From Symsagittifera roscoffensis (lineage: Eukaryota; Xenacoelomorpha; Acoela; Convolutidae), in contig NC_087070.1 in the NCBI RefSeq assembly GCF_963678635.1, positions 17,269,318 through 17,333,317 on the forward strand: a DNA stretch of 64,000 nucleotides, written 5' to 3'. The translations under genes were made by a program, and so were the position numbers. The notes below the pieces were generated by a model. It had not been told where the DNA came from. It saw only the letters and a list, made by a program, of their open reading frames with translations, and did not search any database. Position 1 is the first letter of the stretch, and each line of letters begins with the position of its first letter. Below are positions 34,349-46,324 of the stretch, one piece after another.

Positions 34349-34681
34349 GTCGGGATGTTTTCTGTTCAAAAAATTTATTGATATTCAACAAAAACAACTT
34401 TTTTAGCAATATTTTTAAAAAAATTATGATAAAATTAGGGTTTTAACCAATTCATTTTGATCTATAATTGAAAGGAAAATAGAAATTGAAGACTGCGAAG
34501 CTCAAATTGAACGGCTATCACGAAAGCAGAGTCTTGAAATCAAGATGATTCCAGCTGACTGCTTTATAATAATCATAAAAAATGGCTTGTTCGCCTCGTA
34601 ATTTGTTAATCTATTAAAATTTACGATTTTGAATTGATGGGATAAAACGTAAAACATTCTGGCAAGGTGTTGCGAGTGCAG

Positions 34682-34852
34682 CACTGTTTCGGCCAACTGA
34701 TGAGAGAATGTGCTATCGGCTTAGTGTACAGTTCGACCTTCGGGGCTAAGTTGGCGGTGGAATATATCACGGATGACGCCGAAACCATCTTCATAGTACG
34801 CGCCATTGCTACTTCTGTGGGCTTCGTTGCTCTTTCTCTCAACTCATTCTAA
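34682..34852 (+). CDS. Putative seven-TM protein, last exon
   Basis: The acceptor is GTGCAG (34681), or alternatively GGCAAG (34666), both in phase 0. About 56 codons encode two hydrophobic segments (ECAIGLVYSSTFGAKLAV and IFIVRAIATSVGFVALSL) with an acidic ITDDAET loop between, ending in TAA. No further coding sequence is evident downstream; the C-terminus is very short after the last helix. Confidence 0.55.
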   Translation, partial: HCFGQLMRECAIGLVYSSTFGAKLAVEYITDDAETIFIVRAIATSVGFVALSLNSF

Positions 34853-35420
34853 ACATATCCTTCTAACTGTTCAGTTCCTGATAACTCACACTTAAACCTT
34901 GATACTAATGACATGAAAATTATGATGATGGGTTCTACTGAAAAACAATACAAAAAATTTATTGACAAGGTGCTAGATAATTAACTGAGGTCAATCTATC
35001 GCATCATTTTAGAAATTTATTTGCTTAGCATGATATTCTTCGTTAACACGCCAGGTCCAAAAAATTCTGCTGCTGTATTGAGCAAACTCTGCTGCTTCAT
35101 AGAAAAAATTCAGCTTTTTCTGGCCTATGAAAATTCTCATTAAATCATGCGTTTATTACCAAAAAAATACTGTTTTAATCGGTTTTCGAAAAAAAATCAA
35201 TTTAAAAAAAACAAGCAGAGACCTTTCAGGATGCAAAATAATAGTTTGTTTAGTTGCGGATATATTCATTTTTCGTATTTTTGAGAAATAGAGCAGTTTT
35301 TGTGAGCAGTTTTTTTGGGTTAGCAGTATAGATGCTTATGTGGTAATTCCGAGAAAGGAATTGCAGCTTTCAATTTATTATTTTGAAAAAAAAATTTCGA
35401 GAAAATTCGACAAATTCCGT
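34853..35420. other. 3' flank of the putative host gene, nothing recognised
   Basis: AT-rich sequence with no ORF of note. It should contain the 3' UTR; an AATAAA occurs only further on, inside the MITE at about 35487. Confidence 0.4.
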
Positions 35421-35428
35421 CGTTTGAT

Positions 35429-35631
35429 GGATCTACTTAACAATCGTCCTCCCTTTGGTATCTACTTAAGAATTGCCACCTATATTAATAAAAGCAGTAA
35501 ATAGCACTAGAGCTTTTTATATAAAACTCAAATTTGCTGCAATCTGTTTGGTCGAAAATGCGTTATTTTATTCAACTTAACAACTGCCCTCCTTTCTTAA
35601 AAGGGGGGGGGGGGCAATTGTTAAGTAGATC
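35429..35631. mobile_element. Short MITE with 8-bp target duplication
   Basis: Ends GGATCTACTTAACAATCGTC and, in reverse, GATCTACTTAACAATTGCCC are inverted repeats. Both sides carry CGTTTGAT (35421-35428 and 35632-35639). 203 bp, non-coding, with an internal G12 run near the right end. hAT-like by duplication length. Confidence 0.75.
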
Positions 35632-35639
35632 CGTTTGAT

Positions 35640-37788
35640 TGGTATTCTACTCTATCTGCTACTCTATAAAATTTTCTGCTTTATTAGCCAAATTCGGCCA
35701 ATTCTGCGGCTAGCAGAATCTTTTGGGGCCTGGTAATACATACTCATAATAAGGAATCCTCATATCAATCCCTTAAGTGTCTCAGTAGTTCCTTTTGCTA
35801 TTTAATGTGAGATGATTTTTACAAGGAAGATTTCAGACTTAAGCAAAAAGATTCCACCATAATCCGCTAATAAAAATTATGAGGAATCATTGCTCCGTCC
35901 ATTGATAATGGGGAGGAACTTCGTATTTAGCTCTGTTTTATTTTTTTTTTCTTTTTTTTGTTTTCCCACAAACAATCAGCAAAATATGGCAAGTGATATA
36001 TCATTTTCAAGGCATTCCAGTTGGAATCAAAATATACTTAAAAATTGTCAAAATGTTGTGAAAGAAGATTTTGAGTATAAGACTTGCTCGCTTTACCTGC
36101 TCGAAATTGGACTAAACGTACATTTAAGAAGATAGAAACTTGGTTTCACTTCGCAAAACTAGTTTTGGAAGTTCACTTTAGCGTTTTATTAAAATAAAAC
36201 TTTTTTGTGAAAACCAAAAATATATTCTGCAAAAAGTCAGAAAGTTATTTTTCTATTATTTGTTGAAATTTTTCTTATAAATCATTATTTGGGTAAAACT
36301 ATTGTCGCTTATGTCTAATTCACTAATTTTCTACGCGTTTGTATAGTTCTCTACTCACAAGAAGCTAATTTGAAGAAAATGGTCGTAGTTCTGAATATGG
36401 TTGGAACATTCAGTGCTACTTGTACAGCAACCGGCTATCCTTGTTATAATAGGGAATAATTGAGTTAGCTTCATCCATCATGAAAGTTAAACACCTTGAA
36501 CGTGAAAGTGAACCAAACGTTTTTGGATAACAACTGTTTCAAAACCAAATCAAAAGGCGCTGAATAACTTGGCAAGAAAGGGTCTATTTCAGTGCTTTTC
36601 TGGAGCTGAGAAAAATAATTTGGTCCAACTAATGCCAGACTTTTGTTTTGAAAAAAAACAAGAACCCGCGTTTATCAAGCAGTAATCCTAGATCCACCTT
36701 TTGTATTTGTAAATGATAGAAATAATACTCCTCCTTCTATGTTTCAATTTTGATACAATGAATAGAATCTACAATGATCTCATTTTTTTTCATATTTATA
36801 GTTGTTGCAGGAAACTTTTGTCATAGCCATGACTTATGTTACCTTGACTTCTATTTTTTTAACCTCAAAGAATTTTAAGATCGAAAACTAGATTTGAGAG
36901 TTTTTATATTGATGGAAAATTACGCGGTTTGCCCACAATTTGACAAGGTGACTTCATCAAAACACAACGAAAAAGTGAGCACTGGAGCATGGAGGTCAAC
37001 TATACCTTTCATTTACAATTTTCAGGCAAGTTATTGTTTAGAAAATAACCTCATCAGAATTATGCAATTACTTAGATGTCATATTTTAAAACAGGTTTTA
37101 CACCTTCAGAACTAACTTTAATTCTTTTACTTATTTTTGGTGAGTTCTACATTGACCAGTCAACATGAAAAAAAGAACAAAAGAGTCTGAAAAACAGTAA
37201 ATTGAAGTACAAAGAAAGAAAGATTGAACCTGAATTAAAATCCGCTTTGATAAATCAATCAAACTAATGTTACCATGCAAATAGACCTAAAGATCAAAAT
37301 TAGTAAAAGCTTGGTTCTGCAGCTAAGCTATTAGCAATTAGAGCGAAATACGTGTTACAGTTCTAATGTGTGGGCTTTGAACATCGCTGCGCATTTTTAC
37401 CCATGTAACCGATCCCCCACATTAACCAAATGAGATATCACTACCCCAAAAAGTATTGGTAATTAGAATAATTTTTAGAATATTTTTGATTTTCAAATAC
37501 CGAAACTGATTGAGAGAAAATCAGTTGAATGTTTCAATTTTACCAAAAAATTAATGTTTTTGGCTTAATAGTCGAACAAAACATATTAATGTAAAATAAT
37601 TCAGAAAAAATTTGATGTCTATTAATAAAATGAGCAAGAAAAAAATTTCAACAAGAGGAATCTTAATTTATTGAAAAGTCTTATATATATCACGTAGTTC
37701 CGCGTTTGGTTTTGCGCAAATATGTCAACCCAAATTTTAAATGCATAACCGTGAACGGATATTAAGTAGCGATAGTCATGACTTTACC
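35640..37788. other. Intergenic AT-rich DNA, no gene seen
   Basis: Short frames only (35890-36135 and 36894-37115 are the longest). No homology, splice context or repeat recognised. Confidence 0.4.
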
Positions 37789-38775
37789 CGCACTGACAAA
37801 AATGGTTTCGGATTAATTTAAATTGGTTTTAAATTGATCCAAATCAATTAACAATGTACATTTTACAAACTCAAATAGATTTTAAATCTTTTGAAAATTT
37901 TGGATCGATTCAAGTGTCTAAGAGATTGATTCAAATTTATTTGGACGGATTTTCCGACTCACTAAAAAACCATCCAAAACTCGCTTAAATCCAACCAAAT
38001 CTCAATTAACTCCATTTAAAAATGATTTTTGATCTTTCATGAAAATTTTGGAATGATTTAGGCTAACATGGTAAAAAATATACTCTTTAAAAAAATAATT
38101 GAAATATTTTATTCTCTAATTTTAATTAAAAAATAAAAACACACGTGCCAGATGTTATAGAATTTAATAAAACTATTCATATAAATCAAATTTTCAGCTC
38201 AAAAAAATATGAAATGAAATCATAGAAAATCATTGTAAATCAGATTATAGAAAAATTCTACGTAACAAACAAGAAAAAGGTCAGAAAAAATTAAGTTTTG
38301 ATCTCAATAATATGCAATTAAATCATAAAAAATCATGAATGTAAATCAGATTTTGAGCAAAAATTTATCGAACGAAACAAAAAAAGGGTCAATATAGATC
38401 AGTTTTTGAACTCAAAACTTGCAAAGAAATCATAGAGTTTTATTGATATTTTGGTCTTTCTATTTGGTCTTTTTATGCTACAATTTGCTATGGATGAAAA
38501 ATGAAAAATGATAGGCAATGAATAATAGCAATAAAAATTTGAAACTGATCAAACTTGAATGGAAAAAAAAATCGATTTGAATCGATTTAAAATCGATATG
38601 GATCAATTTTTGTAGCTGTGATTCAAGATCAATTTGAAGCGATTTTAAATTGATCCAAATCAATCGTTATCTTTTTTATTTAATCTACGTACTTTGTTCA
38701 TACTAAAATTAATCTTAATTTAATCAACTTACTTTTTCATACTAAAATCAACCATAAACCATTTTTGTCAGTGCG
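37789..38775. mobile_element. 987-bp TIR element with internal tandem repeats
   Basis: Ends CGCACTGACAAAAATGGTTT and, in reverse, CGCACTGACAAAAATGGTTT are identical inverted repeats of about 20 bp. Inside, a unit of about 107 bp (AAATCATA...AAATCATG..TGTAAATCAG) repeats about 2.2 times (38217-38445). Subterminal AAATTGATCCAAATCAAT-type palindromes occur at both sides. A 17-mer, TAAGTAGC(G/A)A(T/A)AGTCAT, flanks the element a few bases out on each side. No ORF; non-autonomous. Confidence 0.65.
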
Positions 38776-39011
38776 TGTAAGTAGCAAAAGTCATAAACAG
38801 TGGCTCGCAAAATTATGAAAAGACCGCATTTTGGTCGCATACTTCTAGAGTTGGTCGCTGATGTGATCTGATTTCATGACAATTTTATAATTTTTAGGTT
38901 TAACTGGTGTTTGTCGGACCTTCAGTGTAAACCACTCCTTCGGTTTGATCTTGCTCACTTTTTCTTAAATGTAAATATTTCGCTTATCTTAACTTCCTTT
39001 TACGCATTTAA

Positions 39012-40014
39012 GTATATAGCAATAGATAATTTTATCAGTCACAGACTTCCAAGTAGATTCAATAGTCTGCAAACACTCAGCCTAGTCGCGAAAATCTGTA
39101 CATTAAACTGTCAAAGTCTGATTTCAAAGCTACAAAAGTGACCCATAAGCAGTGTTCAACGGTGAATACTCCTAATTTACGATGAAAGGAACTATATTTT
39201 AGGGTTTTTTTACGGGACAACGTTTTGACTACCAATCTTTTCAGCAAAAGAAATTACCTGTAGAAACAGTAAAAATAGAAGACACTTCACAAAAAGTGTA
39301 AATCTAAACGTAAAAAGCTAAATATTTCAAGCAGTCAAATTATAAATAGCAGAGCTGAGGAAAACCCGTAGGATCACCCAGGCGTTACTATTGATCATGT
39401 AGATAGAAAATGCTGTGGGGTGATAAGTTATAGTCCGTAGCTGGAAAAGTTGAAATTGATATTTTACTCTGTGCTAAAACTCGCGTTTAATTATGACGAG
39501 GTTGAAAAAATTAAAGCAGTTTTTAAAAAACTGCCTGGTAAACGAAAATTAGGTTTGCCTAAACTCTCTAAATTACTCTGCCCCATGTCGAGAAGGTAAA
39601 ACTGTCGTCGAGCAATTGTTAATTCCGAGATAATTATACAGTAACTTAATCTTGCAAAGTTAGCTTCAAGAGTGGTTAGAAACAATATCCAAGGGTGACA
39701 GACAGATCCAAGGACAAACACCTGCTAATCAATTAGTCTAGCTAGCACCAATAGTGAACATTTGATTGACAGCTTTGGAAATGAACTAAATTACTCAATA
39801 CGACACTTCTCCTTCGATAATGAAAACTTTAGTTAAGTAGAATAATTTCGCAGGTTTACTTTAATGACTGAAATAGATGGTTAGAAAAATAGATGGTTGA
39901 TTGATTGCAGATAGTTGAAAAGAATTACTAGCTCCATGTTACAGTATACAACTCAGCTAAAGTTGAAATATCTATACTCACATTTTTACTGCGGCTTTAC
40001 GATGCGGCGATTGA
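39012..40014 (+). repeat. Inverted segmental duplication, right arm
   Basis: 39012-39590 and 39950-40010 are the inverted counterparts of 26284-25722 and 25704-25640. 39591-39950 is present only here. The LVAKICTLNCQSL frame near 39060 loosely resembles the start of a LINE endonuclease, too weak to call. Confidence 0.8.
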
Positions 40015-40566
40015 ATTATTGTTCCGACTTTCGAAACGAAAGTAACGGAATATTTGTGATCGGGGTGGGTTTTTTTTTCTTCAGACAAATTTCGACTTTT
40101 TAACTAGCCATTTTTGACGGAATTTTTTATATCATTCGAAAGCTATTGTTGTCCTGAGCTTAAATTTGAAAAGATATTTCACCTGTGACCATTTTTTGTA
40201 AAGTTATGAGGGTTTAAAGATTGCCATTTTGGCCATTTTGACCAATTTGGGACAATTAACGCGCGATATGATTCGGGCTATTAACGCGTAAGCGGAGATT
40301 TAATCCGTCTTAGAAATCGTTCCAAATTGGTTGAAAGAAGCTTATTTGCCATAATAAATTTGTTACAAGGAGCGAAATCTATTGTTTTGTTCTTTATATG
40401 GCGTGTGGGGGGATGATTTTCATAGAAAAGTTTTCAAATTTTAGAAAAAATGTTTTTCATTTTATTTGATTTCATTAAATTTTTTCATGTTGTTTATGTT
40501 ATTACTGCTCCATAAACATTAATAGGCAGTCGAAACTTTCAGGGCTTCGCCCTGATACGAGCAGTC
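40015..40566 (+). mobile_element. HINE/Helentron-like element, full-length copy H11
   Basis: About 550 bp from ATTGTTCCGACTTTCG to the hairpin AGGGCTTCGCCCT and CGAGCAGTCTTG. It contains all conserved blocks, including ATGGCGTGTGGGGGG. It sits at the edge of the inverted duplication, and its 5' junction matches that of H3. Confidence 0.8.
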
Positions 40567-40979
40567 TTGATTGAATTAGAAGTCTAATTGCTCTAAACTC
40601 AAATCTGCAAGAACGAAAAAGAGATGCATATTATTTACGAATTAGTGGCTAATATCGCCGCAAAATTGTATGAAAAAACCTTCAAAGAAGTTTGATTCAC
40701 AAAACTTGAATTAAGGAGCGCTTTTAGTTAAGAGGCCATTGACAATTTTACACAAATACATTGATTTTTAGCAATTTAGATGGCAAAATAAGCAGAATAT
40801 TTTAATTATTTCTATTTACGGATAGGGAGCTACTATTGAATTTGCCGTTAAAAAGTTCAAATTTAAATTCTTTCAAAAAAATTCTTTTTCTTAGTTTAAT
40901 AATCACAGACACGGGAGTAACTTCTCTGATGGGCAGGTCTACTGCAATCAAAAACATTCCGTTTCCAAAAAACCTGTAA

Positions 40980-41430
40980 TACGCAACGTTTGGTACTCCA
41001 CTAAGAAACAGTAAACATCACCAAAAGCACCTGTTTCGACGTTAAGCTTCAAACAAGAGTAAATTCTGATGTGTCCCAAAATTGTCTTGCTGGGGCATCT
41101 CCAGAACAACTCGATGGAAACGACTGCAAAACGGTATCTTTCGCATCAGTGTTTTGAAACCAGCACGAAGCAAAATACTCCATTAGATGGAAGTACAAGT
41201 AAAAGTATGGGGAATATAACATTATAATAATACTTATACGCTTACGAATTAGTGATTATTACGGACAATCAAGCCCTGATTTACGCCTTTTTACAAATTA
41301 TACATAGAAATCATCTCACATATGATTGAATCGCAGGGCAGATAGTCTTCAACCTAATCAATTTTTCACTTAAGCAATTCGAGGGTAAAGATATGAGTTT
41401 TACGGATGTAGTTTCAGACTTCTTTTGGAT
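40980..41430 (+). pseudogene. Decayed Ty3/gypsy RNase H remnant
   Basis: One frame, with stops, reads QLDGNDCKTVSFASVF, then AKYSI, then LVIITDNQALIYAF, then QFEGKDMSFTDVVS. These are the ordered signatures of a gypsy-type RNase H domain: the D-containing opening, E-x-x-YSI, TDNQAL and the closing EGK-x-x-x-x-DVVSR. It is a different lineage from copies A-C. No LTR can be assigned. Confidence 0.65.
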
Positions 41431-41792
41431 GAAACAACTCCTAGCTCAATTTATGATAGTGATTTTGTCTTTGTAACGCTATGTGAATTTGAAGCTGCAA
41501 TACATCTTTCGGAACACAAAATCCAGTCTTAAGTTGAATTGCCGTGGCTCCTAATATAGAAAAACCCAATTTCGCTTCGTTACTTAATCAAAATGCTGTT
41601 TCTCTTCTAAATTAAATTAATTCCAAAATTCAAGCTGCATTTTCACAATTGCTCTGTGTATTTTTCCGCTAAATGTTTTCCATTGGATTTTTCTGTTATT
41701 GATTCCACGAAAATTTTTGTTTTACTTTTTAATTTTTTTGTATGTATTCTCTGTAAACTAAAATTATAACAACTCCATTCCTTTTTGTAAAT

Positions 41793-42200
41793 ATGTCCCA
41801 GAGCAAAAAATCACTTAGGGATCAAATTCCGGTAAAAAAAATATCCCTCAAAAGAGAAGAACTGAACTCCACACATCTGGCGTCTTTTAAAATATACCGC
41901 GAAAACCTTAAATTGTCCGAACAACATCTGGATGTTACTTTTTCTCTTAACAAGGAGAAACTGGCCTTTCTGGAAGAAGACCAGATCTCAAACATTTGCT
42001 GAGGGCAATCTAAAAAAATGCATACAAGAAGCTGTAGTAACGGGGCATACTTCCATTACTTCATCAGAGATTTTGGCGAATCTGATTGATTGTTATGCTT
42101 GGACGGAACACTCGTAATACCCTTTGCTCTGAGAAATGCCACTATAAGATTTTACACGATATATACCCAAGGGAATTCGGCAGAAATATTTTGCAGAGTC
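41793..42200 (+). pseudogene. Possible retroelement remnant, frameshifted
   Basis: Frame 41793-42002 (69 aa, Lys/Glu-rich) appears continued in the next frame (41998-42117), as if split by one indel. Just beyond, VIPFALRNATIRF (about 42117-42155) resembles the RT motif VMPFGL-x-NAP-x-x-F. Probably more relic retroelement sequence; identity uncertain. Confidence 0.35.
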
Positions 42201-43073
42201 TAGCTCGTGGCCTCAGACACAAACACAATTACTAAATAAATGCATTTACAGACACAAATAAAATCAATAAATAAACAGTTACCAGCCTACGAAAGCCGTT
42301 AAGAACAAAAAAAAACACTAATACCCTTAAACCTTTCGGAAAAATGTCCGAAATTTCAGAACCTAATGAAAAAATTGATCTGGATTTTGCTGTATATATG
42401 GAGTGACTTTGGGCTTATAACTTTTATAATTTCTTTTCTAATTGTTATTCAAAATTTCTTCATAATATTTCCACTAAAACAGTTATCGTCTGCTTTAAAA
42501 TTATAAAACGAAATCAATTAGAGTGGATCAAGCCTCTTGTTTTACTAGCCAAATTTTAAAGTATTTTGCAATTCCAATCGTGATGTTTTATTTTTTTTGT
42601 ACAGTCGGAAACCCTAGCTCCAGCGGATTGGATGAAAAACGTGTAAATTTTGTACAAACAAAAAAAATTGCAATGTCCTTCTAAGTTTGTAGACCCTATC
42701 TGAACGACGCCGTCTCACGGACTTACTTTCAACTATTCAATCTTCATTTAAAGATTCCACTTTCAAAAAACGTTTCGGCAGAAAAGCGAATACTTTGGTA
42801 TAGCTTTGAATACTTGGAATACTTAGGATAGACCTTTAAGCACGGGAACCGATACCCGGAGTGAAGACGGTTTCCTAGACGAGCTTATACCTCAGAAGAA
42901 TCGCATTCCGATAAAACATATAATTCCCTAATTTCTCGAATTATAAGGTCGAAGTTCCTCTAGAAACGCCGGACAACCTAGAAACGCCGGACAACATTTC
43001 TAATAACAGATATCTTATAGATGATGTTGCAGACTAAATCGGAATAGCATATTGAGTATATACGAGGTACTGT
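42201..43073. other. Intergenic DNA, no gene seen
   Basis: No coherent frame. A short direct repeat CTAGAAACGCCGGACAAC occurs twice in tandem at about 42961-42995. Confidence 0.4.
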
Positions 43074-43460
43074 ACTCATAGAGTAATTTCAGATAAGGTA
43101 CACCGTCTGCTCGTCACGCTATCTTATTTTCGGCCGGATAGATTCGTGCAACTTCTTAGTCTAATACCAATCTTAATCTGACTCTTATATCTCCTAGTCT
43201 CAATAGATCTAGTATATACTGGTTTTTACGAGTTAGTTCTTGGAATTTATCCAGAAGGAGAACAACTGTAGTCTAAGATTTATTCAAAATGTTCTGGTGC
43301 TGAAACTACAAGTGGTTTCAGCACTTACAAATAAGTGTCAATGTTAGTGATGAAGTATGATTGGTTAGTTAGTAATATTTTATAGAGATTGTTTTATCAA
43401 TAAGATGATTGGTTTATAAATACTAGTTTAGAACTGGTTCCAATATTACCCCATTTTGTC
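43074..43460. repeat. LTR-like sequence related to the terminus of copies A and C
   Basis: From ACTCATAGAGTAATTTC the first roughly 130 bases are nearly identical to 48143-48275, with diverged homology to about 43450, including the stem-loop at 43297-43324. Orientation is ambiguous. Relative to copy C it would be a minus-strand 3' end, but a TATA-like TTTATAAATA (43410-43419) and a gag-like frame downstream suggest a plus-strand 5' LTR. Confidence 0.6.
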
Positions 43461-43522
43461 TATAAGTGCACGGATACTTCAAATCGAATTCAAAACAAAA
43501 CGCGAGTAAATGCGCAGCCACA

Positions 43523-43760
43523 ATGCTGGAGCTCAACACTTGCTCCTCTCAAGTAGAATTAGACAGCCCAAAGGTAATCGAACCCGCGTTCACCACACAC
43601 ATACAAGCTGAGATTCCAACGGAACACCAGACGGCACTACTCTAAGGCAACGACGATTCGAATTTAGACATTTCCACAACTCCATCCTTAGAAGAACTGG
43701 CAAAATTTGAAATCCGTCGGAATCAAACCGTCAGATTCATTCAGAGTTAGATAAATTTGG
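43523..43760 (+). pseudogene. Possible gag N-terminal remnant
   Basis: The frame begins MLELNTCSSQVELDS, is interrupted by one stop, then continues NLDISTTPSLEELAKFEI and RRNQTVRFIQS to another stop. Composition and position right after an LTR-like sequence suggest a gag start. It lies in the same strand and order as the zinc-knuckle and RT remnants further right, so these may be one decayed element. Confidence 0.4.
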
Positions 43761-44020
43761 GCCCTAAAGTAGAACCGAACTATAAAACTTTTGATCAAAC
43801 TTTTCAGTAACTTAATTTAATTTTGTGAATTTTACAAGGTTATTAAACCAGCTAATTTTTCAGAAATCCTAAAGGTAAATTTGTAATACGACAACTCGCA
43901 AGAAAAGACAACTCGCAAAATACTCACCGCCGCAGTCGCGCTACCGGCGACCTTAAACCGAGAGTATAAAGTTTCCATTTAGCTTCAAAAACTTGCGAGT
44001 TGTCGCTTTCCTTAAACTTT

Positions 44021-44290
44021 GCGAGTTGTCTTTTGTTGCGAGTTGTATTTTGTTACGAGTTGTTTTTTGTTGCGAGTTGTCTTTTTTTGCGAGGTGTCTT
44101 TTGTTGCGAGTTGTCTTTTGTTCCGAGTTGTCTTTTTTTGCGAGTTGTCTTTTGTTGCGAGTTGTCTTTTGTTGCGAGTTGTCTTTTGTTGCGAGTTGTC
44201 TTTTGTTGCGAGTTGTCTTTTGTTGCGAGTTGTCTTTTGTTGCGATTTATCTTTTGTTGCGAGTTGTCTTTTGTTGCCAGTTGTCGTGGT
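44021..44290 (+). repeat. 17-bp tandem repeat (GCGAGTTGTCTTTTGTT), about 15.7 copies
   Basis: Units differ by only a few substitutions; because 17 is not a multiple of 3, every frame stays open and yields periodic CELSFVAS-type peptides on both strands. Two units of the same repeat lie in inverted orientation just upstream (about 43890-43921), plus a stray unit at 43994. Not protein-coding. Confidence 0.95.
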
Positions 44291-46060
44291 ACCATGTAAA
44301 TTACTTATTTGCAATCTCTTGGTTAACCTTAGATTCAGTCATATTATTTCATTTTATCTTTCAGTAAAAGTTCACCTGGCTTATAATTAGCTGTCAAAAC
44401 GCTTGCTAGGTTGTCTGATGAATTGTGATTTTAATCAGCAATCATGTGGTTGCTGTTCATCATCACTAACGGAGCGTCACAAAGGCCGAACAATTAATCC
44501 TGGCAATATTATACATTTGAATTTAACGTAAATTAAGCTGAAAGAGATCGAGCTTGGTGTATCATTAAAACACCTTGAGTCGTTATTTCGATTCCAAAAC
44601 AAAATTTCAAAATCATGAATAGAAACGATGAATAACGATGAATAGAAACCATTTGTCTGTAATTAAGCAAAATTTGACCAAAGATTGGGTTTATTTACGA
44701 GGAATCTATTTTTGATGTTTTCCTTTTGAAAGCTAAATATTGAACAAAAGTAGTACTTTTTTAATGAACAAAAAATAACAAAACATTTTTGTTTTCTTTA
44801 ATTGCTTTTCGTAGCAGTGCTGATGGTAGACGCAAATTTGTGTCCTAATTGTGCTGCAACCGACCACACCCACTTTTGTTAATTTTGTTGATTTTATAAG
44901 ATATCACACTTGAATTTTACGTTGATGTACTTAACATTGGGAGGAAAAATTCAACTAAGCCGTTGTCTGGGTGATTTTTAGCGGTATCTTTTAGCGGCTT
45001 CTATTGAATTCGAAAATATATCATTTCAATTTTAAACACAAAATTGCCCTTCCAGCCATTCTACTGACGGCGAAAATATATAATTTTCCCTTTCACTATA
45101 AAATTAACCCTCCAGAAAATATTTCAATCGGGCATAGTTCTTTTTGCGAGGTTGTGTTTGCTCTTGTTTCGTTGACTGAGCATAGTCAGTTAATGTCTAT
45201 AGTCAGAGAATGATAAATTAATTTTTTCGAAGCAAAACATTTTCTTTTGATATCAAAACAAAGCACAAAAAAGGTAAAAAAGCATGAAATTTGCAATGCT
45301 ATCAGAATAGGCTAAGAGCCATTGCAAAAAGATTATAAGAAAAAAACTTTGCCGAAAAATACATACAAAAAACCGTTCAATGCCATTAAAATACCTTGAA
45401 ACACATTAACACTTGCACACATAAACTTGCTAGTAGTAAACTGTCAATTTCTTTGAAAAAGCATGAATGTCATGAATGATTAATCTGGATCTGTTTCTTT
45501 ATGAGCCAAAGAATGATTTCGGCTATGCAATTTACGATAAGAAAGGGCAAACTAAGTTTTTTGATGGCCAAAACATAAACTGAGGGCTCGCAGTTGTGAT
45601 GGTCAGTAAGTTTAATGACTAAAAAAACTAAAGACCCATAAATTACCCAAATGAGAGCAGTTTAGCGCAAAGAAATGACGAATCTCTCTAGTGTTGGAAA
45701 TGAAGTCAGTAAATGTTGCTGCTTGTATAATATTAAAGTTGTTTGGATATCGTTTTTGAATAGCGCAGAGATAAATAGAAAAATAAAAATTGTTAGACAC
45801 AATGAATCAGTGCTAATCTATGATATTTTGTTCTTTCACTTTTCACCGTTCTTTTTTCTCACCAGAAAGTTGCCCAAATTTTTAAATTTCATTCCAGAAT
45901 ATTTTAGACGAACCAAGTTATCACGTTTTGAATAGTAGTTTTTAGCTTTGAACTTTCTTTTAAATTTTCTGTTGCAAAGGACAGCGACCCAATTTTCAAG
46001 CTATACATTGAAAACTTTTTATTGATAGTAGCTAACAGTACTTAACTTTAGGTTTTCCTG
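44291..46060. other. AT-rich DNA, no gene seen
   Basis: Only short frames (45004-45213, 45675-45935) without recognisable content. A short tandem similarity around 45010-45120 (CGAAAATATATCATTT and CGAAAATATATAATTTTCCC) is the only structure. Confidence 0.4.
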
Positions 46061-46324
46061 GAGGGTGTGATGCAGCGTGTTACGTGCACTTAGTTAAATC
46101 ATCATGTTCACGTAATTCTATATAATATCAAGGTCATTGGTTTCTAATGTCTTACAGAACCCGCCTAACCTCCGCTAACGTAAGCACTGCATTTACTCTC
46201 TCACTCTGTCAATTGTAACATTTAGATTGACACCTTTATTCTTTGTCATAACATTACTAATCAATTATTCCTTGCTTATTTATTTACACAAGATAAAAGA
46301 TAAAATAGAATCTGGTTTCAGTTT

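Noticed and set aside
38911-39141. Possible LINE endonuclease start (KICTLNCQSL)
   Set aside because: One short motif without the following catalytic motifs; it begins at a non-ATG and lies in a duplicated non-coding block.
39491-39721. 76-aa minus-strand ORF in the right duplication arm
   Set aside because: It crosses the boundary of the block unique to this arm and is absent as a frame from the left arm.
43993-44390. Overlapping ORFs of 80-124 aa on both strands
   Set aside because: They are translations of the 17-bp satellite in every frame; periodic peptides, no gene.
45675-45935. 86-aa ORF as an exon
   Set aside because: No splice signals or recognisable domain; AT-rich composition as expected by chance.
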